A stretch of DNA of 26,150 nt from Plakobranchus ocellatus (taxonomy: Eukaryota; Mollusca; Gastropoda; Plakobranchidae). A program made the translations under genes and the position numbers. Positions within the stretch are counted from its first letter, which is position 1. Each line of letters begins with the position of its first letter. This document shows, piece by piece, positions 1 to 12,200 of this stretch. The stretch covers positions 545,808-571,957 of the forward strand of contig BLXT01008609.1 of the NCBI GenBank assembly GCA_019648995.1. Direction: 5' to 3'. The notes beneath the pieces are model-generated. The model was not told where the DNA came from. It did not search any database and saw nothing but the letters and a program-made list of their open reading frames with translations.

Positions 1-3000
1 CCCCCCCCCAAACCACACACACACATACACACACACTAAAAAGAAAAAGAAACATACTTGGTTTCTCCTCATCCCCATTCCTTTCTTCTTTCCCACTTCC
101 TCCACCACCTCCCTCCGCCACCCTCAATTTCACTGTCTTCGGTGTGGCTGTCTTTTTCTCTTCTTTCTTTTCCCTCATTCTATGGTATCAACTCCAAATT
201 TGAATTCTGTAGTCTTAAAATTATCAATCATGGACTGGTTGCAACACTCAGCGAAAATTGTGATATAGACCTTTACATTACTTTTATTTTGTAAGGGTTT
301 TGCAGCCCAAAAGAGTCAAAGAATTTGACATTGTCAAATGAAGGTAATGTTAATATGAGATTTTAAGACATCATAGCATTCTCTATAGTTTTTGTCGCTT
401 CAATACTTTCCTTTGCGTCCATTCTTCCTAACTGCTCTCTATTGCGCTTTTATTCGTCATCTTTTTTTTCCCTTTTCATTTGCTTGCCCTAATCTAATTT
501 ACTTTCCTCATGCACTTTCCTTCCTGATTTTTAAAAATCTATGCAGCTTTTCGCATGTCATCTTTAGAAAAGTCTCTCCACTGTGTTTCTCGGTGAGCAT
601 AAGAGTTGGATTTTTTTTTGCATCCCCCGCCTTTATTTTTCACAGGCATGTACATTCTAATCTACGTGTTCCTCTCTTTTATTCGACACTGTATGCATAT
701 TTGCACTGCAGACGACAGGCTGTTATTCTCTGTATTCCCTTACTTCTTAACGTCTTTTGTGGTGTTTTTAAAAGATAAATGTTGGAGACCGTCCGGAGAT
801 TTGTGGGAATCTATCTGCGGTGAATGTATTTCAGGTATTACAACCGAGTCCACCGATTAAAGTCTATGTCAAACTATGTAGTCTTTGCAATATAAATTAA
901 AGGGGTTTGAAACAGATCGATGTGTAAACAGCAAATATTATTCAATAGTCATTTCAGTTTCAAGTCTAGAAGTCGCACATCTGTTCCAGCTTGATTTTTG
1001 ACAGGCGCACATTTCTTCGTCGAAAGGGATTCTTTTAAGCTTCTTCGAATTATTTCAAACATAGCCAGTAATGTATTAAAAAAAAAAAACGGTAAAAAAT
1101 GTCAATGTATGACCGAGATATTGAACCAAAATCCTTTTTTATATATTTGTTTTGTTTTGTTTTATTTGCTGTAGCTTGAACAATGTTGATATAAATGTGT
1201 ACGTGAATTGGCATAGGCTTTAACATTTTCACTCAACCAATCTCATTATTAGAATACCATAAGGCTTACAGCAATCATTAATTCATCAGAACGATAATAG
1301 GCCTCACGTTGTTGATACTTCAAGGAAAAAGATAGTCCTATTTTTATCGTCCATTCTGTGGACTATTTCACCTCTGACTGCCGTACCGAAACACAAACAT
1401 CTGCCCCCAACTGATGTTTGTGCCTCTACCCCCGTTTATCTTTGCGCTGGGCAAATCTTCCTCCATAATGATTAACATCTTCCACATGCGTAAGACAGGT
1501 GGTTGGGAGATGCTTAATTCCTTTTTTCTTTTTTTGTTGATCAAAAGATGCAAAGTTCTTTTGATGATAGCCTATTTCGATGTTTTACTTTGCTCTGCCT
1601 TGACGCAGCTAACATTATAAAACTTTTCTTCATCCACCTTCGTATTTTACGAACCCTGGTAACAGAGTGGATTGATATAATTCAGGAATCTTAATGCACT
1701 ATAGCGCCTAAAATTAAAGCAAGCCGCAAATTAAACAAAAAAAAAAATAATAATATTAATTTTTGTTTATCTTTTTGACAAACTGTAAGCACGAACAAGA
1801 CGCAGTTTAACCGATTAATTTCTATCGAATGGTTTGTAGGGATCATTTTGTATAGAAATAATGAGAAAGAAGGGAAATTTTGAACAGTTATACCAGTTCT
1901 CCTCTACGTCGATTCGAATAACATTGGATTTCATTTTCCTTTCATTCACACGGAAATTAAAAAAAAAAAAAGAAGAAGAAAAATAAAACATATGCCAATA
2001 TTCCAAGAGTCTCACAGTGGCGGACTGAAAGCATCATGGAATTCTTAATCGCAAGATCCTCAAAATCTAAAGGCGAGGAAACGTAGGGTTAATAATACAT
2101 ATTTGCTCTTTCTAAACTTCATTGATTTTCAAAGCAAAACTGCATATTTTGCACTCATCTGGTTTTGAGAGTTGAACGTAATTTGAGAACTCTCAGTAGA
2201 GGGCATGTTGAATTGGTTTGTGTTATATAAAATTATCCGTTTTTATAGCTTTGATTAAGATAGTTCTCTTTTCTTGTAAGATTCGTGAACAGCCATTCTC
2301 TTCAACTACGGCTATTCGGTGTTAATGTTGCGATGACGCTCTTGGTTAATTTATTGTACCCATGTAAATGGTGAATTAGTTTAGGGTTACTTTTTGCCCT
2401 CTTTCTCCCCTCTCCACAAAAGTGCTGCGCTTTTTCTCAAGCGCGTTGTTGCCATACATTCAAGTCATTATTTCACCCCTTTCTCAATGAGTCACGTAGC
2501 TCGAAATCTATGGTAATTGTACGGCTATTTCTTTTTTGGTTTAAACTGAATCACGACACTCGCAGCTCGAGTATTACTTCAATTATGTAATACTAAAATA
2601 AAATCTTGGCTTGTTTATTGCTGCTGAGAGTACAGTCCATGAACTATCCGTACTTGAATCAGCCACAACGTAATTACTTAGGTGCAAAAGTGAAGCTATC
2701 TGTTTGAATGCAAAGACCTACACCTATACCCCACACAGTAAAAAGTACAGTGGGTCCCACACTTAGTCCAAGCATGGAGGAACCAGGAGTAGGGTCCTGA
2801 TTGTTCTTGGCATACGTAAAGAAGGCAAATAACCATCCTTCCATCCTTTAATGCATATCAGGAAATGGGTTTTTTTTATGCAAAGAAGGGGATGCTGACT
2901 TGAAGAGAATAAGAGCTGAAGTATATATGGACCAGAAGTTCCTATATGGTTGAGACAAAGCAAATTCCAAAACATTTACTGTTAATATCTTGTTTTGTCT

Positions 3001-3011
3001 TAAAACTTTAG
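1..3011. other. Upstream/intronic AT-rich DNA, no supported exon
   Basis: No stretch here supports a confident coding exon. It opens with a C-run and a short imperfect CA tract (about 1-36), then a pyrimidine-rich tract at about 57-183. The rest is AT-rich with A and T homopolymers. Exon 1 of the model begins at 3012 in phase 0 after an AG. SRCIN1/KIAA1217 proteins carry additional N-terminal sequence before the part encoded at 3012, so the start codon and promoter must lie in this stretch or further upstream. I could not find a phase-compatible ATG exon in it. Confidence 0.6.
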
Positions 3012-3210
3012 CCTGCTCGGTCCCGTGATGGACAGCGACGTCGGACTGCTGTGGTGTCATATGACCCAGTCCAGGCTGCTCAAACTCTTGAATATGACGA
3101 CCTGGGGACCATGAGTGACCTAGAACTCCCGTCCTTCCAGCGAGGAGGCTTTATGAGAACCAGCCTGCCCATAGTCCGCAGCGCCTCTACATCTTTGGAG
3201 AGGCCATTAG
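3012..3210 (+). CDS. SRCIN1-like: Exon 1 of window: N-terminal conserved block
   Basis: The acceptor is ...CTTTAG at 3010-3011 and the donor GTTAGT at 3211. It reads in phase 0 from PARSRDGQ and ends one base into a glycine codon. It encodes VVSYDPVQAAQTLEYDDLG, then MSDLELPSFQ and RTSLPIVRSASTSLERPL. The last block matches the R-S-L-P-x-x-R-S-A/T-S segment that precedes the LVFL domain in SRCIN1/KIAA1217. RSAS is a basophilic-kinase-type serine site. Overlapping minus-strand reading frames are shadows. Confidence 0.88.
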
Positions 3211-6200
3211 GTTAGTCTCCTAATAATTTTTTTCCACAGTAGGTTATCGCAGTTTACATAGTTATACTCGTCCCACAGCCCCTTAGAGAAGTACATTAGA
3301 AGAATCGTGTACACGTCTTTTCAAGCAAGTCTGTGCACTCTTGAAACGGAACATTCTGCTATGTTTCAACAGTGATATTTAGATACAACTCCTGTGGGAG
3401 TGTAGTCGTCATTGCAGCTTAGATGGTTCACTGCTTTAGAGCCTCCTAAAATTAATGCAATGATTACACATAGGCCTAATAATGTTAATTGGAAAAAAAA
3501 ATATTTAAATTTATCACAGCCTGAAAGTCAACGTTGATGAATATTTATAAATCACTATTATAAACTTAAAATAAGGCAGTGTGGTGGCAGTGGAACAGAG
3601 GAGAAATGAAAAAAAAAAGGAATTCAAATGGTAAATAAGACCTAGTCATATAGAATATGATAGCACAATTTCAATCCAGCATAATGTATAATTTATTGTA
3701 TTTAGAGATAGTCTTTATCATCTTTAAATACATATCAGTTGCCTTTAAGTTTCTGTGAATAATTTAAAACTAGGATTTAAGATATATTAGTTGGGATAAA
3801 GTACATTTTAAATCTGTTAATATACCCAAAAATTTGCTATCACCATTTTGATCTAGCATAAGTTTAAACTATGGATTGGATTGGAAGTGATTACAATTCA
3901 AGTGTTGTTCTAAGTTCAGCATCTGTGTCCTCTTTTTAGGCCTTGTTTTTCTGGTATGCGGGGATCAGACTAAAAAGTCTCTTCTTCCCAATGAAATTAC
4001 GACTTTGGATACAGTTCGGGCCTTGTTTGTACGGGCATTCCCTGATCTTAGCCTAGAGATGTTGGAAAGTCCTAGAAGGAAAATCTACATTTTAGACCCG
4101 GCCACAAATATTTATTTTCAACTGGAAGATTTAGCGTGAGTTGATATTTTTTATTTGAAACTTGTCTAATTTTTTAAAAGTTTCTATTTGTAATAGTTAT
4201 CATCATCATCATCACTACCACCACTATTACTATTCATAGTCACTATAAATTATTATTTTAACTTAAATTTAAAGCAAAAATGTAAACACTTGACAAACTG
4301 TTTATCCAAGATAAGTATAGGAGTAAGAATGTCAAAATCATAAAATCATGTATCAAATCTTTGCAACCTCATCAATAAAAAAGTGCTTTAAAATGCATAT
4401 TTTGGCTCTCATTAGACAAGATATAAGGGAAAGATTACGTGTAATCTTATTCCAGAACACAACCATTCTAATCCCATCTCTCTAATCCTCTATTTTTGAT
4501 ATTGAAAATAAATGGGGTGGTTGATAGATACCTGCTGAGCTTCTTGATTATATCCTTGATAAGAAAAGAGTTATTCTCATATTTTTTTATAATATAGGCC
4601 TTGAGCACTTTGTGATATAGTTTGCACTGTACACTTTTGAATCATGAATTTTTAGGGGGAAATGTAAATTATTCTCAGCCTTATTGCTTCTTTTTTGCAG
4701 TGCATTTGAAACTAAGGCATGCATTGAATGTCACAAGTTTAAATATTAATTAGGTATAGGAGGCATGAGTATTTAAAAAAAAACATGATAATTATTAATA
4801 ATAATTTAAATTGTGGACTTGAAAATATTCCTTGAAATTGTGTTTGTGAACACTGTTTACACTGCCTGTAACTGTGAGCGACCTATTTTGTTTCCAGATT
4901 ATATAAATCTATATGCTATATTTGACATTATTGTATTTTTAATTATAGGGTAATCGATTTTTTATTCTTAGTGTAAATTAAAGCTATCATTTTATATCTA
5001 ATTTGTGTTTGTAAAATTTTATTTGATTTGATTCCTGTTTTTTGTTTTTTTACTGAGTATTACCTTCTGTTTTTGTGTAAACCTAAACAGGTTAATAATT
5101 CTTTTCCAATTCATTTTTCCGTCTTAGCGAAATCAAGGACCGCTCTGTGCTTAAGTTGCATGAGACAGACAGCAATGAGCCACAAAGGGTCAAAGAAAGG
5201 CAAGAGGTCAGAGGCCGCACTGTCCAGATGGGCCAGTCTCGTCCCCAGGATCGCCAGCCCATATATGAAGTGCCTGGCACACCAGATGTGGTAAGAGTTT
5301 GAAGAATCTATGTAGAAAAGACTAAGATCTCACATAGAAACTCTTATTTCTCAAACAGCATGCCTATAGCTAAGGTCAGATCAACCTGACCTTTCAAAGA
5401 GTGAGAAGATTGAAATATCTGCACAAATTGGTATTAATATAAATTTGCATTAAGTGGTTAAAATATACAATTTTCAGAAGGCATGTTGTAATCATAGGAG
5501 CTAAAATGGCTTGAAATTCTATACATTTGGCCTATGCTAACAATAATTTTCATTGCCTATTATTGAAGTGAGCTTGGTCATTTCCCAGTCATAGTGACTA
5601 TAGTAGTCCTTTCATTTGAAGGGTGACATTGTAATGTTAACATAATGTATCAGGTCTTTTGTTATTAGTTGAATCATTACATGTTATTGGTGCACTAGCT
5701 TGCATGTATCCAACAGTGTATCCAAGGAAATAGCAGTGTAGGTTGCTTAAATCATAATAGTTCCCTAATTTAAAAAGTTCCCTGTTGAAGTAGACTAAAT
5801 GATTATTTGCACTTGTTTATATAAGTGGGTGTTTTTTTTTTTTTTGTTTTTTTTTTGATAATATTAATTGAGCCAATGCATTAAAGAAGGCATGCTGAAG
5901 AAACAAATACAGAGTGACCTTAAATTGGTTGGAGAAAGACAAAAAGGGTCGACTAATGAATAGAGGAAAAAAAAAATCTCTTTTATGCTGTAGAAATGCT
6001 CTAATTTTGTCGTGAGTTAGGTCAAGCCAAGTAAAATAAAGTGAAAAGCATTCACAACTTATAAATCATGTATCATTTTTATGCTCACACCACACTCATC
6101 TGAAAAATCTGAAAACTATGTGACACATCTACTTGCAAACAATTCCCCTCGATTACTCTATATTCTCTTTAGAAAAAAAAGCCCCATCATTTGAGTATTA

Positions 6201-9200
6201 ACATATCAGATCTGATGTAGATTTGCTTTGCTCTAGAGAGAAAAGGGGGTTTAGGTGTTATGTTAATACTGCACATGTTGGAAGCAATGCAGTTTATGCT
6301 TTAAATGAAGAATGATCAAGATTTAACACCTGATTCATCTTTTGATATTGTAAATATAATTTTAAACCATGGCCATCTTGAAATTATTTATCTTTTCATA
6401 AATTTTTATTTAAACTTCAAAGAGAATAATTTTCATAAGTAATCTTATATTATGTTCGAAATAAACAGATGAAATAGTTCTGTAAACTCTAAAGCTGAAC
6501 TTGTCATATCAGCAGTGACTTAGACAAAGAATTGCAATATGCAAGCACTGATCATAGTTGTTCCTATTAATATAAAACTACCAATTTATGTGTAAAATTT
6601 CCATAGATGAAATGTACTACACCTTAATGGATCCTATTTTTTTTTAACTACATGTATCTCCTGGCAAGAGTGTGATCATGATGAATTTTTAAAAATGCTA
6701 ACAAAATACTTCTTGTTTCTCTTACATTAACTGCAACATTGCTGAAACATATTTATTAATTTTTTTTTCCTTTTTTATAAAATTCTCTTGTACTTTGCAT
6801 ACATTCTTCACATTATCAGCATTTACATTTTTTACTTTTGTGTCTTTTAATTAATGTCACATGTGATGATACAGAAAAGAATCATAGATTAATATTATTT
6901 TGCCTTTCATTAATGAATTTGATGGCAATATACAAAATAATTAGCTTAATTTATTGGAAAGCTGGTCACCGTAATTAATAACGATGCATACATCTTTGCC
7001 TTTTTAATTTACATAAAATCTTGAAATTTTGCTCATTAGAAGTTTTTATGATGAAGCCCTTTCATGTGATGGGACTTTTTAGTGATAAAGCTCATATCAA
7101 ATAGTTTGGTATCGAATATCTGTTTACATCAGTATTTAGCTTCTTTAGGCATTTTTAAATTAAATTTTATTATTAAAATGATACTTTTGATTATTCTAAG
7201 GAATTTCACAGAATGTTATATCATATTTTTATCTATTGTAGAATAATGATTTTGCCTTGGTTAGGTGAGCAATAATTATGCTTGGTCGTTTTTTATTTCT
7301 TAAAAAAAAAAAAATCTCTGAACTTTTAAATATTGTGGGGTATTAGGAACTAACCATTTTTATTTTTTCCTAACCTGTAGCTTTCCATTGTCCCTGTACA
7401 TATTTGTCTAGTTCACCAAGTCCCGCTCCCTCCCTCCCCAACACTCTGCCCCTCATCACCATTACCAACAGGACCAATGGGACCGTACTGGAAGACGTTC
7501 AAGATCAAGGACACCAGAGCCTGTAGAACGACCCAGATCACTGTCAGCGGGAGCATCGTCCAGGCAACCGTAAGAGAAACATGCTTTATAAGATTTGAAA
7601 AAAAATATCAAACTTTTTTGCATTTTTATTTTTGATATTCAAAATTTTATTTAGAAAAAGACGAGTGACGGGACCAGTAAATGCTAAGTGCTTTCTGCAA
7701 TTGGTTTTTTCACATCTTCACAATTAATGAGAATGCTTTCTACTGAACAGGTGGAATATCATATACCAATTCTTTGTATCCAACCACAATGCTGGTAACT
7801 TTGAATTACAAATCTTTATCTTCTTCTGTTACCAAGTTAAAAGTAGAAATGAATCAATGGCTAAAATTTTTTGCACTCACCAATTTGATCCAATTTGAAG
7901 GAGTATCCCAACATATAATGTAGTTTCCTTGGCCTGATATACACATTTTTTACATTTGTTTTTCCAGTATCTCACATTCCCCTGACCGCATGGGAACTCC
8001 CAGCAGTGGGCTCAATCCAATCCCTGAAAATCGACAATTCTTGCCACACCCAGGCTACAGACGGGATCATCCGATGCCTCCACCTACTGGTGCCCCTCCA
8101 CTTCCAAGGTATTATGACCATGATGACACGGGTGTGTATGGTGTGGTTGGAGGTCCTGGTGGTGGTGGAGGTCATTACTCTGTCCCTATGCAGCCTGTCA
8201 TCTACGACAGTGCAGGAATGGCCTACCATGATCCTTATGCTGTTCCCACAGCATTAGCTACAGCAGCACAGCAGCAACAAACTTATGTGGCCCGCAGCAC
8301 TCGAGCCCCACCTCTGGCTCATCCACAGAGAGCTGTAGCTCCAGGACCAGACATGAGTAAGTATATTTAAAATGAAGCAGCTCATAATGAAGGTCTGTGC
8401 AGTGTTTGAGACATTGATCAGGCAGAAGACATAAATATTATTACATGTAGAAGCAAAACAATTATCTGATGATCCTAGCACATATACTTCTTGTACATAT
8501 ACGTATGCACTATGCTAGGAAATTATGTTCATCTTGTTAAAAAAAAAAAGTTGCTTCAATAGTTCCATACATAAAAAAAGGGGAAAAACCAAAATTACTA
8601 CTAATGGTCTTAATGGTAATTGTAGTAATGGCAGAATCAGTGGCAGTGGCAGGAACAACATTGTAGCAGAATTAGCAATTGGAAGAGGAGGAGAAGAAGT
8701 AGAGTCAGTAGTTGTAGTACTATCTTTAGCAAAGGGGGCAAATCTACATATTTTCTTACTAACTCTTCCCCCAAGGCCTGATTTATCAATGTTACAAATA
8801 AAATCTAAATTTTTTGTTCAGGAGTTAAGCTGAAAAACGCATATGAAACATATCAATTAAAAATTCCCTCTAGATCTGTTATCTCTAGGCAAAGCTTTAT
8901 CTTATGATAGCACGAGACAAACCACTCATAATGAGAGAATGTCCCGAAGTTGAAATATTAAGTACTTGTTTTATGGAGATCAATGAGTTCAAAGTGACAC
9001 ATTCATATTATTTTGGATAATTTTATTTTGCTCTAAAAGATTGTGTCTAGTTTAACAATAGTCTTAAATCATAAGATTTATTTTTTAGATGTTTTTTTAG
9101 TGGTGACTTGTTAAAAATAAAAATACTAAAAAAAAAAAAAAAAAAGGTTTTTTACTACCAACCTTGGTCACAATGCTTTATAGGGTTTTAGAGTGATGAA

Positions 9201-12200
9201 TACTTTCAAAGCACATTTTGGGTACTGATTTGTGTATTTGCACATACAGAAATGGTCAGATTCAAAGAAATTTTTAGTTAATAATAATTTTGTGCTTTTG
9301 AAGGAGATGGCTCAAGAACTGGAAGCGCTAGGCAATCTCCATCTTACAGCCCCTCTCCTGCTGACCCTGGCGGTGGTATCTACCAGCAAAGGTCTCATCC
9401 CCATGATCGCACGGACGATGCTTCGAGGTATTATCTTTTCTTTATTTAATTAGGTCATATGATGCTTATCATGAACCCAAAACGCTCTTTACACAATTTT
9501 TTAAAACTTTCTCATAAAATTTTCTTATTTGCTCCTTCATTTAGGTTAGACTCAAAATAAAGGCAAAATAATAATTTTCAAAATCATTGTGGGAAAGATT
9601 TTTATAATTAAAAATAAAATTTTTTTTGCGAGAAATACCATGTATACTTATGATTAATAATTATATGGTTATCCAGAAATCGCATTGAGAAGATGGAACA
9701 GCAGTTGGCAACACTGACAGCTTGGGTCCATCTGCAAAAGGCTGAGGAAGCAGCTGGAATGGGGCCCAGGCGAGATATTCCACCCCCGCCCAGGAGTATT
9801 GGGAGTCTACCGAGTACTGCATCAGGTAGCTCAGAAACATTTCCTGGCTCCACATCTAGCAGTAAGTCTAGAGATGTTGTCTACATGAACAAAATTTTCT
9901 GTTGTGAGAAATTTTCTACAAGCAAATATTTTTAATTGACCCCTGTTAATTTACTTTTTTGATCTACAGTACCTTTATCACATGTCCTTTTTCAGTCTGT
10001 TTGCTGTTTTTAACAACTTTTTTTTTTTTTTTTGAGGGGGGTCTTCTTTTTTCCTTTTACAGTTCAATTTTTTAATTCACTATTATTAATTTACAACAAA
10101 CATGACATCTTACGTACTTATAGGCTTACATTCTATTTACCATTTTGTACAAAAAATATAGTACATGCATAGCTAATCGTGAAAAAAAAGTCAGAGATGC
10201 ATATTTTATAAATATTTTCTATTGCTTGTCCATCCTTTATCGTCATTGTTTTATCTCCATGAATATATGCTGTTACCCTTTAGGCACATCAGATGTAACT
10301 CGTAGTCAAGTCAATTCTGCCTTGATGCGAGGCTCATCTGCTTCTAGTGTGAGTCGCTCCGATACATCCACACCTGTTCCCACCATGAGCGCCGGATCAG
10401 AGGCCAAGACACGCCTGGCAGAGCTACGCTCAGACCTACAAGTGTTGCGTCGGCAGCAGCAGCTTAATATGGAGGCCATGAGGGAGTACATCTCAAGCGC
10501 AATGAATCAAATACACGTATGGGGATCTGCAGATAGCATACAAAGGATAGCTTTATTGATTCAAGAATGTTGATATTATGTAGCTTTTCGCTCAATATGT
10601 TTTGCCTTGCAACATCTTTAAAGCTGATGAAACAGTAAAATAAAGCAGTCTATATTAAAGCCATGCAATAATGATTTTTTAAATTTTTAATTAAGCTATA
10701 TTCACACATATTTGTTTTTGTCCTTGCAAATATATTGTGAGTTTTGAAAAATTAATAAAACGATACCCCCTGAAAAATTATTTTATCTTTGGTAGGGAAA
10801 TAAGGGAAACAAAAACATCAGCATGCATTATGTGTATACTTCAGTAATCAGGTGAATTTCTTCACTCTGTTTGGAAGAAAAAAAAAAGAATTTGTTCTTT
10901 TTATACCTTCACAGCTGTGGACTTGAAAATAAATCATTTTGGGCAACCTTATAATCTCAAGTAAAATGAACGTCAACATCGAAGGCAGTAAATTAGAAAA
11001 TGCATCAATTTTATTGGAATACATATGTGTCTGTCTTTTAATTCTTAGACATATTTACAAATATTGTTTATTTTATTCTAAACGGTTTCTATTTATTTCC
11101 AGGACACAAGTTTTTAATTGTTTGCTTTTGAAATCTTTGCCTCTTGTTTTCTGTTTACATTCACCTTTTCTGCTTTCTCATCGCAGAGAGTAATAAACAC
11201 AGTACCAGGAGCAGAGAATAAAGTTCTGGTCCACAAGCGAGCTCAAGTCACTGTTTCGAAGGGTTCTTACCTCAGTGACAAACAGCAAGTGGACAAGGAG
11301 CTGAGGTGATTATAATTGTATTTTGTTTAGAGAAAGAAGTTGGTAAAGTAGCTATTTTATGTTCTTTGAAGAGATGTGGAAAGAGAAAGAGAGACTTTCA
11401 AGTTGCGAGCATTTATGTGCCAAAATTGTTGCATGCAAAAAGAAAGCATATTGTTTCCAATATTTTTTTATTATATGATTATATAAGAATAATTTATTTT
11501 TATGAATAGACTTTTATTCCTTAGCTCATCTTTGCAGATAATAAAATAATCTGCTTTTGCTCAATTAGTGACCTGGAAGCTAGTGTAGAAGAGCAGCGGA
11601 ATGATGTGCTTTCAAGAAGATGTCGTGTCAACATTGTAGATGTTGAAGGTATGGCCCTTCTACTGAGCAACATTACCAAGTCATTGGCTGATCTCAAAGG
11701 TATGAATGTGTCACATCAGTGCTGTTATTGTTAAAGGGATATAATTCATAAAAATCAGCTATCTTAGAAATTTGTTAACTACTCACAGGTTGCATATTGG
11801 GCTAGCAAAGATGAAATTGTCGATCTGGTTGTTGTAGTAGCTATTTCTTCTAGTATCTGATTTTAAACTTCTATTCCTTAATCTTTGCAGTTATTTGTTC
11901 TTTCTTTTTCAGCACGTTTCCCTGAAGTTCAATCTCAATTGAAAGAAGTTATGGATGCAGAAATGAGAGTTGTTGTTTCGGAGGAAAAGTAAGGAGTTGT
12001 AATGTTGGGCCAGTAGGGTTAAAACATATTATAATTCATTTCAGTTTTCAATAGTCTCATAAAAAAAAAAATATTTATTTAAAGGAAACAACGAACATAA
12101 TTACTATCATTTAATACTTTATTACATTTAAAAGACTTGAAAAGCTCAATTTGTAACTCATTTCATTTTCTTTTTTTTTTTTTTTATTTCTGTAAGGGAA

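Noticed and set aside
2024-2082. First coding exon with ATG near 2036 (MEFLIARSSKSKGEE) and a GTAGGG donor
   Set aside because: It would end in phase 2, whereas exon 1 at 3012 starts in phase 0, and no family resemblance is seen.
2763-3060. Minus-strand reading frames over exon 1
   Set aside because: Shadows of the plus-strand coding exon, with no family motifs.
8525-8833. 102-aa open frame in intron 5
   Set aside because: Driven by degenerate trinucleotide-rich sequence; no splice or homology support.
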